Numbered from the stretch's first letter, positions 8,547-18,274 are shown. The stretch: 64,000 bases of DNA from Bacteroidota bacterium (GCA_009773515.1 WSXX01000002.1:1-64000), one strand, 5' to 3'. Translations and numbers: made by a program. Notes: generated from the sequence alone by a model not told the origin.

Positions 8547-9935
8547 TTATTTCAAAATCACCAGCTTGCCTGAAGTTACCGTTACAGTGCCTTCAATGCG
8601 GTAAAGGTAAACCCCCGAAGGTATTCCGCTTGTTTGCCAAGTCGCTTTTGCACCCGTTAAAGGAATTGTGTTTAGCTGCCGTCCGGCAATGTCTGTCAGG
8701 GTGATTGAAGCATTTTGTATGGGCTTTTCCAATTCAAAAACCACATATTCGGCGGCCGGGTTTGGATAAACCCTGACTTTCTGGTTTATTTCACTTTCTT
8801 CGAACCCCACTGCGCTGATATTGCCCATGGCATCGGTTTTGATTAATCCGGGGAAAACCTGATTGTCATTAGCTTCATGATATGTTGAAAAAAGATAACC
8901 TCCATCAGGGGCAACCTTGATATTAGTAACCCAGCTCCGGAAAAAATCAGAAAACGAAAACTGTCTTGACCACAGGCTGTCTCCTGCTATAGAAGCAGCG
9001 TGCATATAAATACTTTTATAAGAATCAGCGTATCCAGTCCCTAAGAAAATCAGATTGCTTTCATGATTTATAACCGGTCTGTGCACATAATAATTACTGT
9101 CAACATAAGCCAGATTTTTCACCAAAACCTGCGCACCATTGAGATCATGGTGCATCAGATAATTGCCTGTTACCGGAACATTTGAAAAATTCAGGTAAGA
9201 ACCTACGCAAATAAACCTGTCTTCGTATGGCAAACATTCATATCTCTGTTCGGTCATAATACTGTCGCGCAGAATACCATCCGTACTGAAAATACGCAGG
9301 TAAGGAAAATGAGGCGGATACTCGAAATGGGCAACAAGTAAGTAGTCTAGCGAATAAACGAACAAATCACCGCTTTCCGCTTCTAATATAGAATATGGCT
9401 TTGATTTAGATTCCGTTCCATTGGTTTCTCCGCCATACTGTTTATGCCAGATAATGTTAAAATCAGTATCAAGTTTCAATAAATCATTTCCACATACAAG
9501 CACTAAATGATTGTCGGCAGTATGCGTTATGGCGTAAGTCTGGTAAGTGTCGAAGGTTGGGATGCTTTTTCGCCTTAGTTCCTGCCATTCGGAAGAATAC
9601 TTAACAACAAGGGCTGAATCAGAGCTGCGCGAAATAACAATATAATGATTGCCAACATGGTCAGTAATTTCCAGACATGGGTAGAGTCCATGAAAAAATT
9701 GAAAATCAAAATACATTTTTCTGGTTTTAATGGTGTCACCAAAAAAATCCAGGTGTAGTACAAAAACAAAATCGCCACTAATATCCCTGCCTGAGCCAAT
9801 CATCCTATAACCGGTTTCTTCGAAATCTACCCGGGCAGCTTCAGCGTTTCCGAAAAAAGAATACGATTTTATAAAACTCTGTGAAAAAGCTACAAAACTG
9901 ATTATGCAGAAAAACAATGTTAAAAGATTTTTCAT
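8547..9935 (-). CDS. Secreted protein of unknown function with T9SS type A sorting domain
   Basis: This 462-residue protein starts with a signal peptide (MKNLLTLFFCIISFVAFSQ). Residues about 20-380 form repeated strand-rich segments with turns such as DTDFNIIWHKQYGG and APDGGYLFSTYHEA, typical of secreted beta-propeller-like proteins. No catalytic motif is recognised. The last ~78 residues are a clear T9SS sorting domain (VYPNPAAEYVVFELEKP, SGVYLYRIEG, SGKLVILK), so the protein is exported across the outer membrane by the T9SS and cleaved or anchored at the surface. It is the third of three consecutive minus-strand T9SS cargo genes, and its sorting domain is closely similar to that of the gene at 10009-11619, which suggests paralogy or tail exchange. 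Confidence 0.87.
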   Translation of the reverse strand: MKNLLTLFFCIISFVAFSQSFIKSYSFFGNAEAARVDFEETGYRMIGSGRDISGDFVFVLHLDFFGDTIKTRKMYFDFQFFHGLYPCLEITDHVGNHYIVISRSSDSALVVKYSSEWQELRRKSIPTFDTYQTYAITHTADNHLVLVCGNDLLKLDTDFNIIWHKQYGGETNGTESKSKPYSILEAESGDLFVYSLDYLLVAHFEYPPHFPYLRIFSTDGILRDSIMTEQRYECLPYEDRFICVGSYLNFSNVPVTGNYLMHHDLNGAQVLVKNLAYVDSNYYVHRPVINHESNLIFLGTGYADSYKSIYMHAASIAGDSLWSRQFSFSDFFRSWVTNIKVAPDGGYLFSTYHEANDNQVFPGLIKTDAMGNISAVGFEESEINQKVRVYPNPAAEYVVFELEKPIQNASITLTDIAGRQLNTIPLTGAKATWQTSGIPSGVYLYRIEGTVTVTSGKLVILK

Positions 9936-10008
9936 AACTCATTTATTTTTAAGGTTTTTGCTCAATGTGTAAAAATTTATTCTACAGCTCAGGCTGTTGA
10001 AATCGCAA

Positions 10009-11619
10009 TTATTCTTTCAAAATCACCAGTTTGCCTGAAGCAACCGCAGTTGCGCCTTCAATTCGGTAAAGGTAAACTCCTGAAGGTACCCCGGCTGGTT
10101 GCCAAACAGTTTTTTCTCCGATAATCGGAAGTGAAACTATCTGCCTACCGGTAATATCGCTTATGCTTATTGTACCCGAAGGTAATGGTTTTTTAAATTC
10201 AAAAACCACGTAATCGTTGGCAGGGTTGGGGTAAACTTTAATCATACCAGCATCAAAGGGTATATGATTTGAACTTACCACTGTTGTATCGCGTAATTGA
10301 ATAAGCCAGATATCATAGCCACCTATGGGGGTTGTCATGCAGGAAACATCACCGCTATTTGCATTACCAAACAAGGTAGCTGTTATCACATAACTACCAT
10401 CCCCATTGTCTATAACGCCATTCCATAGTTTTTCTGAGCCCAAACCACCAAAACATTTTTGCCAAAGCAAAACACCCGAGGCATTAATTTTAAAAACCCA
10501 AATGTCAGATCCGGTACCATGTGCATTGTGCTTGCCTGAAACATCCCCATCGTTGGAGTAGGTTTCTCCAATTACAATATAGCCACCATCTGGGGTTGGG
10601 AAAATGCTATTGGGCCATTCGTTGTGTGTGCCACCATAACATTTGTGCCATATTATATTGCCCTCAAAATCCATTTTTGCAAGCCATACATCACTGGATG
10701 GGTGGCCTTGTGGTAAAGTTCCATAATGATAACCAGAGCCTGCCATATCGCCATCGTCTGCAGAAACCTTTGCTGCAAGCATATATCCATCCTCAATTTC
10801 CAATATATCAGCCAACACCTCGCTGTCACTTCCTCCAATACATTTCTGCCACTCAATATTGGCTGATGAATCTATTTTAAACAGCACTATATCTGAGTTT
10901 TCGTAGTTAAATGGTGTGCAGGTAATATTTCCACCGGTTGTAGGCATGGAACCCGAAGCCACCAAAAAGCCCCGGTCGGAGGTTTGGGTTATGGAATTGG
11001 GAAAATCAAGAAATTCGGTACCTATGGTGAAATCCCATACTTTATTACCAAGACTGTCGGTGCGAAGCAACCAGGTATCCCAACTACCAAAATAATTGCT
11101 GATATCGCCATCGTCACTACAAGTGTAACCCAAACTTACTATATCTCCATCGTGAGTGTGGCATGCAGTCCATCCTTGATCAAAACATGTTCCACCATAC
11201 ATTTTGTCCCAGATAATGTCACCGCTACCATTTATCATAAAAAGCCAAAAATTTACATAACCGTCAGGATATGGATTATTTGAAATATCTCCATCTTCTG
11301 AAGCAGAAATTGCTGAAATATAGTAACAGTCATTACCTGCAGGGAATATGCGATATGGAACATCAGAAGATGTGCCTCCGATAAATTTTTGCCAAACCAA
11401 ATTTCCATACAAGTCAGTTCTTATAAGGATAATGTCAGAGCCTAAAGTGTTACTTTCCCTTTCTGCAACAATAATATATCCATCTCCGGTTGAACAAACA
11501 TCATAAGCAACCTCCTTTACTGTAGTACCAAAACATGCTTGCCATTCCAATACTACAGATTGAGAAAAAAGGTAATAATTATGGAAGATGATAAGCATCA
11601 TTAATAATAACCTCTTCAT
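10009..11619 (-). CDS. Secreted beta-propeller-like protein with T9SS type A sorting domain
   Basis: The 536-residue protein has a signal peptide (MKRLLLMMLIIFHNYYLFSQ). About seven repeats of roughly 55-65 residues follow, each with the pattern TD..GN..W.K..GG...D and a G(D)GYI....S.DGDIS segment (for example LYGNLVWQKFIGG, NGSGDIIWDKMYGG, DFEGNIIWHKCYGG). This pattern is typical of the large family of Bacteroidota propeller proteins. No enzymatic motif is seen. The C-terminal ~75 residues are a T9SS sorting domain (VYPNPANDYVVFEF, PSGVYLYRIEG, GKLVILKE). The gene lies 58 bp downstream of the protease gene, with a terminator hairpin in between, so it is probably transcribed separately or by read-through. 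Ligand and role are unknown; substrate binding or adhesion is a guess. Confidence 0.87.
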   Translation of the reverse strand: MKRLLLMMLIIFHNYYLFSQSVVLEWQACFGTTVKEVAYDVCSTGDGYIIVAERESNTLGSDIILIRTDLYGNLVWQKFIGGTSSDVPYRIFPAGNDCYYISAISASEDGDISNNPYPDGYVNFWLFMINGSGDIIWDKMYGGTCFDQGWTACHTHDGDIVSLGYTCSDDGDISNYFGSWDTWLLRTDSLGNKVWDFTIGTEFLDFPNSITQTSDRGFLVASGSMPTTGGNITCTPFNYENSDIVLFKIDSSANIEWQKCIGGSDSEVLADILEIEDGYMLAAKVSADDGDMAGSGYHYGTLPQGHPSSDVWLAKMDFEGNIIWHKCYGGTHNEWPNSIFPTPDGGYIVIGETYSNDGDVSGKHNAHGTGSDIWVFKINASGVLLWQKCFGGLGSEKLWNGVIDNGDGSYVITATLFGNANSGDVSCMTTPIGGYDIWLIQLRDTTVVSSNHIPFDAGMIKVYPNPANDYVVFEFKKPLPSGTISISDITGRQIVSLPIIGEKTVWQPAGVPSGVYLYRIEGATAVASGKLVILKE

Positions 11620-11636
11620 GGTAAAAATTTTAAAAC

Positions 11637-11663
11637 CCGGCAGGTATTAATAATACCTGCCGG
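11637..11663 (-). terminator. Terminator hairpin after the subtilase gene
   Basis: CCGGCAGGTATT (11637-11648) pairs perfectly with AATACCTGCCGG (11652-11663) across a 3-nt loop. On the minus strand it is followed by a T-rich run ending AATTTTT. It begins 15 bp past the protease stop and ends 18 bp before the next start codon, so it could also affect translation of that gene. Confidence 0.7.
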
Positions 11664-11677
11664 TAGGTTATTAAAAA

Positions 11678-14600
11678 CTACTTAACTACCACAAGTTTAC
11701 CCGATTGTGTAAACCCGGCAACTTTAAGTGTGTAAATATACTGTCCTGCAATCCATGCACGGATATCAACCAACTGCTGGCCACGGTTGCCTCTTAATGC
11801 AATGGTTTCAAAGTGTTTACCGTTGGCATCAGCTATTTCGAGACTTGCTGTTTCAATGCCTTCGGGCAGGGTGTAATCAAAAGCGGCCCACTCTTTGGCT
11901 GGATTGGGTTTTACTATAATACTCAGACCATAAGCCACCGCCAATTGATTGGGGTTTGCAGGCTGGCTTTTGTATGAGGAAGTACCGTCAATGGGTTTGC
12001 ATCTTGAAAAATCAGCACCATAAAACGATTCGAGTACGGCTTTTGCCATCGGGGCTGAAACTGCATTATCGGCCTCGGCAATTATCCGCAACTGATCCTG
12101 TTCTGATTGGGTGAGCTGGTCAATGTTTCGCCCTGAAGTAACAAGATTTTGCTGCATTTGCAGAACACTTACAAATTGGTTGTGCCCGGTTAAATCATCG
12201 CCCGCAAGCTGATAGGTTTGTGGCAGGGTTTCGGCCAATGCCAAAGCAAGTGTAAAATCGCCGGCATGTGCATACGAAGCAATAATCTGCCTTTCGGCTT
12301 CTATACCACCAAGATTGGTCAACCACAACCTGAGCTGGGCAACATCTAATTCTTCATCGTTAAGAATACTGCGTATCATATCACCTGCGGCACGCGAACG
12401 GTCGTGGGAGTATTTGGCCATTTCCATTTCGAGTACGGTGCGGTAGGATGTACCTTCGGCAACCTGTTTTAAAATTGATATCATGTAATCAGGAAGCGGG
12501 TTTTCCTTTTCTTCAAGATACTTCATCAATTCTTCTTTCTTCAACTCGTCGGGGTTGGCTGCCAAAATGTCGAAAATGGCGGCTTCGGTAAATACATCGG
12601 TGCGATCTGCAACCAATTTGAGCACTTCGGTAGTTAGGTGTGGTGAATCGCCCAGAAGCCTGGCGCGTAATTCCATCATATCTGAAGGCAATGCCTGAGA
12701 AATATCGCTTATGGTTCCGGCAGTACTCCCCCCATCTTTCAGGTCATTATAAAGCACCTTTACACTGTTAAAATCCATATCAGCAAAAGCAAAAGCAGTT
12801 TCCATAGTTAATTTTGAAGCTGTGCTTAAAACGATACTGGTTGATGGAGTTTCACTTCCATAGTGTGACAAACAATTACCGGAAACAGATACAGGTTCTC
12901 TCGTAACATTCTCAACATATGCAGGGTAATGGCCGGGGCAGCTCTGACAGTAATAATAGCCAATGAGATTTTTGGTTTCGTTGTAAAAATGCCAGGTGGC
13001 GCCGGTTGGCGAAAATTGGTTGCGTGCCGGCATAAGGGTACTGCCTTGTTTGGATTGGATACCACTAAAAAAGTCATCCTCTTTCCCCTTTACATAAAAA
13101 TCAGCCCAGTTACCGGTGTTTGTGTTGCAGAGGTATTCAAGGCCTCTATAAGGGTCAATTCCCTCATAATTTTTCCCGAAGGCTAAATTACCCGCAGTAA
13201 GGCCGGTAAACTCGTTTTTGTAAATGTCGGAAACCGTTTCGCAATTAAATGCACCTATACCTATATAGTTAGATAGTGGTGCACCTGCCTGTTTAAAGAA
13301 TTTGTTTTCTTCGAAGGTGAACCCTGCACCAGATTCTACAAAAATGCCGTAGGTGCAGTCTTCCCAATTGTACTGGTTCTTTGCCGAATAAAAATCGGAG
13401 TTAATTACAATAGCATTGTCAACATTATTGGAAAGAACACCAATAGAATTGCCGGTAAAGAGTGCCCGGTTAATGAGGTATGAATATGTCGACAAAGTAC
13501 CATGCGCTGCATAAACTCCAACTCTGAACCCATTAAAAGTTGATTTATCCCATGCATTACAAGGAGTGGTGAGGCCCGTACACCTTGCTTCAACTTTAAA
13601 ACCTGCATTATAAGCAGCTATTGCCTGGTTATAGTTTGATAAATTGTTTGCATCTGGCGAAAGGCTAAAGTCGCAACCTTTAAATTTAATACCATTCACC
13701 TGGTTTAAATCCACGTGTTTGTAGAAAGTATGTGTACCATTGTAATCCGCTGTAATCTCGAAGTTGCAATCACTAAAAGATGAATTATATTCCATCTCCT
13801 TTTCATTTATCGGATGAGAATTTCGGTAAAGTAGAGCATGGACGGACTTTACATTATCTTTAAATGTAGAGCCTGTTGCATGAACAATACCTCCAGTTTG
13901 GTAATGGTCACCAGGTTTCCAAAGGTTAAGGGCGTTTACAGCGTTTTCTATAGTTGCACTATCCAAAACTACATAACCCTGTGAGTATTTACCATTTTCA
14001 TCCGGCCATTGATTAGCTGAACTGTTGCCCCAAACTTCAATGCCTTGCCAGATTCCGTCACAAAGCCCGGTCAATACACTATTGTTAACAATTAGTCTCC
14101 CACCTTGTTGTACAATAATTTTTACATCAGGAGCAAAAGAGACTTCGCAATTATTAATTTCAAGTACACCATTTGGCTCAATGGTAATGTTATGATAAAT
14201 ATTCCTGTCTGTTGTCCATGGTGAAACAACTCCAGATATAGTAATTGGGGCACCGGGTGCCACATTTGCAAGCGCGAGTCCTGCATTGATTCTACCGTAT
14301 CCCATATAGTAACTAAATCCAGGTCTATCTGGGAATAAATCATATTGATACATAAGAACCCCTCCAGTTATCTTATCTGCTGTTTCCTTTAAAATATCAC
14401 GAATTTCATCAGGTGTTAGGCACGGATTGGCTGACAACATAAGGCTTACTACTCCGCTGGCAAAAGAAACTGCAGCTGAAGTGCTACTATAAGCATCATC
14501 TGTTGTTTGAAGAAAATATTCATCAACACCCATAGGTGAAATGCATATAGGGCTTCCTGGAGCCATTATTTCAAGCCCATCCCCCCAGTTTGATCCAATT

Positions 14601-15760
14601 TTACCAGAACCAGTAGGAAACTCCCAGCGGTGTTCGCCTCCATAATTAGATTTCTCGGTTGCGCCAACTGCAATTACATACTCGGAACTTGCAGGAAAAA
14701 TAACTCTACTGTCATTTTCATTTCCTGCAGCTGCCAAAAAAACAACATCATGTACGTTATACCAATAAAGAATTTCATCTTCAATGGCTTGAATATTAAT
14801 AGTTTCACCCCATGCCATATTTACGACTCTGGCACCATTCGAACAAGCATATTCTATTGCAAAAGGTATGTTTGCTGATTGAATTTCATCATTGATTGAA
14901 GATATTTTTACATTCATAAGGCTCACACCCTTTTTACCCCAACCTCCGGCAATTCCAAATACTCCCAAAATTCCATCTGTTGGCCCATTGTTAGTCTTTG
15001 CTGCAATTATAGAGCCAGTCATACTGCCATGAGAATATAGATCAGGATTGGGATGGGTTACATCATTGTTTCCCAAATTATCGAATGTACCGAAGTTCCA
15101 TCCATAATAATCATCAATATACCCGTTATCATCATCGTCGATTCCATTACCGGGTATTTCTTTATAGTTTATCCAAATATTTGAGTAACCTTCAGATCCA
15201 TTACCCAGATCAGGATGAGTGAGAGAGATACCATTGTCAAGATTTGCAACTATAATATAAGGGCTACCTTTGGTAATATTCCAGGCTCCATAAACATCTG
15301 TTTCAGTGTAAGGCCACATGATATTTTCCTGAGCCCACCAAGGACTCCAACTAAACCAGTCAATATCATTGTTGGGAGGCATGAAATTTGACAAAGTTTT
15401 GTACAGGTAGTTTAAATCAAAAAACTCCAGAAGAGTTGAAGTTGAAAGGCTTTGAGTAACTCCAATAAAGTTTGAACCCTGATTCAGCGTATAAAGGCAA
15501 ACACCATTGAGTGTGGATTTGATAAAAGTTAAACCATTGTTATTTGCAAATCCGGTTTTGGCTACCGGCGTAACACCGTCTTTAAATTTTAGCAGAATTT
15601 TGTCAGGAAATACTTTAGTAGTATCGTCAGCGGTTATTCTGTAGAACTGTCCATTGCTTTCAAGTAAACTCAAGGTACCCACCTGATGCAGGGTTTGTCC
15701 ATTCAGTATAAAACACGAAAGCACCATTATTATCGTAAGAAAAGATTTAAAAGGCTTCAT
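11678..15760 (-). CDS. S8 (subtilisin-like) serine peptidase with beta-helix region and T9SS sorting domain
   Basis: The 1360-residue secreted protease starts with the signal peptide MKPFKSFLTIIMVLSCFILN. The subtilase domain is about 150-500, with Asp175 in VANLDNGISLTHPDLG, His244 in YSHGSMTGSIIAA, oxyanion Asn347 in AAAGNEND and Ser428 in SSTSAAVSFASGVVSLM. The usual GTSMAAPHVAG is altered, with the Gly and Pro replaced, although the catalytic Ser remains. The insert GIDDDDNGYIDDYYGWNF is typical of Bacteroidota S8 enzymes. Residues about 510-900 resemble a right-handed beta-helix (VNNSVLTGLCDGIWQGIEVW, VHATGSTFKDN). A helical region follows, then a T9SS tail (VKPNPAKEWAAFDYTLPEG, GQYIYTLK, SGKLVVVK). 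It probably degrades extracellular protein; substrate unknown. It is the first gene of the minus-strand run down to 8547. Confidence 0.92.
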   Translation of the reverse strand: MKPFKSFLTIIMVLSCFILNGQTLHQVGTLSLLESNGQFYRITADDTTKVFPDKILLKFKDGVTPVAKTGFANNNGLTFIKSTLNGVCLYTLNQGSNFIGVTQSLSTSTLLEFFDLNYLYKTLSNFMPPNNDIDWFSWSPWWAQENIMWPYTETDVYGAWNITKGSPYIIVANLDNGISLTHPDLGNGSEGYSNIWINYKEIPGNGIDDDDNGYIDDYYGWNFGTFDNLGNNDVTHPNPDLYSHGSMTGSIIAAKTNNGPTDGILGVFGIAGGWGKKGVSLMNVKISSINDEIQSANIPFAIEYACSNGARVVNMAWGETINIQAIEDEILYWYNVHDVVFLAAAGNENDSRVIFPASSEYVIAVGATEKSNYGGEHRWEFPTGSGKIGSNWGDGLEIMAPGSPICISPMGVDEYFLQTTDDAYSSTSAAVSFASGVVSLMLSANPCLTPDEIRDILKETADKITGGVLMYQYDLFPDRPGFSYYMGYGRINAGLALANVAPGAPITISGVVSPWTTDRNIYHNITIEPNGVLEINNCEVSFAPDVKIIVQQGGRLIVNNSVLTGLCDGIWQGIEVWGNSSANQWPDENGKYSQGYVVLDSATIENAVNALNLWKPGDHYQTGGIVHATGSTFKDNVKSVHALLYRNSHPINEKEMEYNSSFSDCNFEITADYNGTHTFYKHVDLNQVNGIKFKGCDFSLSPDANNLSNYNQAIAAYNAGFKVEARCTGLTTPCNAWDKSTFNGFRVGVYAAHGTLSTYSYLINRALFTGNSIGVLSNNVDNAIVINSDFYSAKNQYNWEDCTYGIFVESGAGFTFEENKFFKQAGAPLSNYIGIGAFNCETVSDIYKNEFTGLTAGNLAFGKNYEGIDPYRGLEYLCNTNTGNWADFYVKGKEDDFFSGIQSKQGSTLMPARNQFSPTGATWHFYNETKNLIGYYYCQSCPGHYPAYVENVTREPVSVSGNCLSHYGSETPSTSIVLSTASKLTMETAFAFADMDFNSVKVLYNDLKDGGSTAGTISDISQALPSDMMELRARLLGDSPHLTTEVLKLVADRTDVFTEAAIFDILAANPDELKKEELMKYLEEKENPLPDYMISILKQVAEGTSYRTVLEMEMAKYSHDRSRAAGDMIRSILNDEELDVAQLRLWLTNLGGIEAERQIIASYAHAGDFTLALALAETLPQTYQLAGDDLTGHNQFVSVLQMQQNLVTSGRNIDQLTQSEQDQLRIIAEADNAVSAPMAKAVLESFYGADFSRCKPIDGTSSYKSQPANPNQLAVAYGLSIIVKPNPAKEWAAFDYTLPEGIETASLEIADANGKHFETIALRGNRGQQLVDIRAWIAGQYIYTLKVAGFTQSGKLVVVK

Positions 15761-16378
15761 TTAATAACATTTTTTAGGTAAAAAAAAGATTGTATCCCTA
15801 TTCATAAACATTCCTCCATCTAATCCATCTATATTTTAAGGAGGGAACATTCTCACATAACCAATAAAAAAATACAAGCGATCTTTTGGCATGAAAGCCC
15901 AAGTGAATAGTCTGCAAACTATAACATGCTGATATACAGAGAGATACCCCCCCCACTTCCGCCGCTATGCTCAAATCTTCCACTCTGGAAGAAAAACTCA
16001 TAATTGCAGTATTTGGGGGTGAAGCTCATGAATTATTCCTTAGTACTTAAAAATATTAAAAAATTATCTTGTTCGTGTTCTGATTTCAATTTAAGACGCT
16101 ACTTCAACTCCACTCAATACAATATATCTTGGTTATGATCAGCTCAGGGTACTCTGTCAAACATTATTCTAATTTTGTTTCCAATTACAACACCCAAAAT
16201 AATTCTATTGTATCAATAAAAAAGAATCAAGAATTATCTTTTATTAAATTTACATTCAAGTTACAAATTTATAAAAATCGTTACCATAAAACAAAGTAAT
16301 ATTTTCGAAAAACCGCTATTTGAACGTAATCTAAATAAAGACATCTATCTTTTGTTTAAATACAATAATCAGTGATCA
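15761..16378. other. AT-rich intergenic region, 618 bp
   Basis: No supported gene. The 67-codon frame at 15798-16001 (minus) has no protein-like features. A C-run lies near 15948-15955. The only signal is a minus-strand match to the promoter consensus at 16264-16294 (TTG, 20 bp, TAAATTTG). If active it would give the protease gene a leader of about 490 nt, or drive an unannotated RNA. Confidence 0.5.
16264..16294 (-). promoter_or_regulatory. Candidate promoter far upstream of the subtilase gene
   Basis: On the minus strand TTG (16294-16292), a 20-bp spacer and TAAATTTG (16271-16264) fit the Bacteroidota consensus. The nearest gene in this direction starts about 500 bp away, so function is uncertain in such AT-rich DNA. 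Confidence 0.3.
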
Positions 16379-17404
16379 TTAAATCTGATTCCCCAGCAAC
16401 AAAAAATACAGCAACCAAATCAACGCAAAAAAAGCAGTAATAAATAGAACAGGCTTCACCAGATTACCTACTTTGCCTTTCTGGTTTGTTTTCTGTGATT
16501 CTGTAAAAATCAGACCGGAACTATCTTTTGCCACATCAAGCACAGCCTCCCGGCCCAAAATAAGCGGCATATTGTCGTTTATATGTCCGGCAGGAAATCC
16601 AAATAATACCGGATACTTATAATTCTTTACGGCATCGGCTATAATTTCTTCCGCACTTTTCCCGTAAGGAACAGCATTATCTCTCATCTGACTCATTCCA
16701 CCAATTACCAGACCTGCCAGCTCATCGAGTTTTCCGCTGCGCTTCAGGTTCATCATCATGCGGTCGATGTGGTAAAGATATTCATCAAGGTCTTCAATAA
16801 ACAGAATTTTGCCTCTGGTTTCAATATCAGAATCAGTTCCGCTTAAACTATAAAGTATGGAAAGGTTGCCTCCCACTACTTCTCCCCTGGCGTGGCCGGT
16901 GCGCGATAAATTGCCTGTAACAACATTGTAATCTGCCACTTCACCAAAAAGCACATTACGTAGTGCTTCCACCGAACTGGAAGGTGAACCGTCACAGGGA
17001 AAATTCAGCGGCATGGCAGCATGCAGGGTTTCAATGCCAAAATGTTTGTTTATATGAGAATGCAGCACAGTAATGTCGCTGAAACCAACAATCCATTTCG
17101 GGTGTTTTTGAAAAGCCGTAAAGTCAAGCTGATCAATAATTCTAACCGTACCATAACCTCCTCTTGCACAAATTATTGCTTTAATCTCCGGGTCATCAAG
17201 CATCATCTGCAAATCGGCAGCACGCTGATCATCATTGCCCGCAAACTGGTTTTCTGCAAGATAAAGACCAGCACCTTCAATAACTTCTAAACCCCACGAT
17301 TGTATAGTTTTGATGGCTGGCTCAACCTCTTCGGGAGAAACCTTCCGGGCTGTTGCTATTATCCCCACTTTGTCGCCGGGCTTAAGAAATGCAGGAGTGA
17401 TCAT
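16379..17404 (-). CDS. ldcA: LD-carboxypeptidase (peptidase S66) with C-terminal membrane anchor
   Basis: The 341-residue enzyme belongs to the muramoyl-tetrapeptide carboxypeptidase family, which removes the terminal D-Ala from murein tetrapeptides during peptidoglycan recycling. The catalytic triad is visible: Ser109 in VGFSDITVLHSHI, Glu204 in LFIEDLDEYLYHIDRMM and His274 in FPAGHINDNMPLILG. CARGGYGTVRIIDQLDF is also typical. The core family protein ends near residue 305. Here a Lys-rich linker is followed by a hydrophobic tail (VLFITAFFALIWLLYFLLLG, about 319-338), which suggests inner-membrane tethering and is unusual. The ATG at 17404 follows a TACCTTTG element at 17423-17430. Confidence 0.9.
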   Translation of the reverse strand: MITPAFLKPGDKVGIIATARKVSPEEVEPAIKTIQSWGLEVIEGAGLYLAENQFAGNDDQRAADLQMMLDDPEIKAIICARGGYGTVRIIDQLDFTAFQKHPKWIVGFSDITVLHSHINKHFGIETLHAAMPLNFPCDGSPSSSVEALRNVLFGEVADYNVVTGNLSRTGHARGEVVGGNLSILYSLSGTDSDIETRGKILFIEDLDEYLYHIDRMMMNLKRSGKLDELAGLVIGGMSQMRDNAVPYGKSAEEIIADAVKNYKYPVLFGFPAGHINDNMPLILGREAVLDVAKDSSGLIFTESQKTNQKGKVGNLVKPVLFITAFFALIWLLYFLLLGNQI

Positions 17405-17422
17405 AATTTACATTTGATTGAT

Positions 17423-17430
17423 CAAAGGTA
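17423..17430 (-). promoter_or_regulatory. Promoter -7 element for the LD-carboxypeptidase gene
   Basis: TACCTTTG on the minus strand matches TAnnTTTG and lies 18 bp upstream of the ATG at 17404, so the leader would be only about 10-15 nt. Confidence 0.45.
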
Positions 17431-17512
17431 AACGATTTTGCAGAGAATATCCCCTAATGAAATTTAGAATGATTCTAAGCTTCTGATCCCTTTAGTTTTA
17501 ATCTTACTTCAC

Positions 17513-17520
17513 TATTTTTG
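17513..17520 (+). promoter_or_regulatory. Promoter -7 element for rubrerythrin
   Basis: TATTTTTG matches TAnnTTTG. Transcription would start near 17527, about 75 nt before the rubrerythrin ATG. No exact TTG is found at the -33 spacing. Confidence 0.4.
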
Positions 17521-17602
17521 TAGCAAGTGATCGGGAAGGAAAATTTAAAAGAATCCTGCTGTTAAAGATTGCAACCGCTATTGGAATCAAACAAATAAAA
17601 AT

Positions 17603-18181
17603 ATGGAAAAATCAATCAAAGGAACCCAAACTGAAAAGAACCTGCTGAAATCATTTGCAGGAGAATCACAGGCTGCAAGGCGCTATCGTTTATTTGCTGC
17701 AAAAGCACGCGAAGACGGTTATGAGCAGATTGCTGCTTTTTTCGAAGAAACAGCCAATCAGGAAGACTCACATTCGAAAATGTTCTTCAAATATCTTGAA
17801 GGCGGAATGCTTGAGATTACAGCATCTTATCCTGCCGGAATGGTCGGAACCACCGCTGAAAACCTTGAAGCATCGGCTGAAGGTGAAAATGAAGAATGGA
17901 CACTACTCTACCCTGAATTTGCAAGAATAGCTGAAGAAGAAGGCTTTAAAAGGGTTTCAAACACTTTTAAACTGGTTGCCAGTGTTGAACTTGAGCACGA
18001 AAAACGTTACCTTAAGCTGCTAGAAAACCTGAACAATAACAAGGTTTTTGAAAAGGACGAAGAAATCATCTGGGTTTGCCGCCACTGCGGATATCATTAC
18101 AAAGGAAGAAAAGCACTGAAAAACTGCCCTGCTTGCGAACATCCGCTGGCTCATTTTGAAATGAAACAGGAGAATTACTGA
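17603..18181 (+). CDS. rbr: Rubrerythrin
   Basis: This 192-residue non-haem iron protein reduces hydrogen peroxide using electrons from rubredoxin or NADH-linked partners, protecting anaerobes from oxidative stress. The N-terminal four-helix diiron domain shows ligands in AGESQAARRY (Glu21), NQEDSH (Glu54, His57), ENEEW (near Glu97) and VELEHEKRY (Glu129, His132). The C-terminal rubredoxin-like domain has Cys159-x2-Cys162 (VCRHCGYHYKG) and Cys175-x2-Cys178 (NCPACEHP). The length is that of a classical rubrerythrin. It is monocistronic, with its own promoter element and a strong terminator at 18212-18247. Its presence points to an anaerobic or microaerophilic lifestyle. Confidence 0.97.
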   Translation: MEKSIKGTQTEKNLLKSFAGESQAARRYRLFAAKAREDGYEQIAAFFEETANQEDSHSKMFFKYLEGGMLEITASYPAGMVGTTAENLEASAEGENEEWTLLYPEFARIAEEEGFKRVSNTFKLVASVELEHEKRYLKLLENLNNNKVFEKDEEIIWVCRHCGYHYKGRKALKNCPACEHPLAHFEMKQENY

Positions 18182-18211
18182 GAAAATCAGTATGAAGAAT
18201 TTGTAGTAATT

Positions 18212-18247
18212 AAATGCGCATTTCAATTTGGAGTGCGCATTTTTTTT
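18212..18247 (+). terminator. Rho-independent terminator of rubrerythrin
   Basis: AAATGCGCA (18212-18220) pairs with TGCGCATTT, the second arm starting at 18234, around a 13-nt loop, and is followed by a run of T residues to 18247. It lies 30 bp after the rubrerythrin stop. Confidence 0.85.
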
Positions 18248-18274
18248 GGCCTTTTCGTTCTTTAATTTAATAAA

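Noticed and set aside
15798-16001. 67-codon minus-strand gene in the spacer upstream of the subtilase
   Set aside because: No hydrophobic, domain or promoter support; probably chance.
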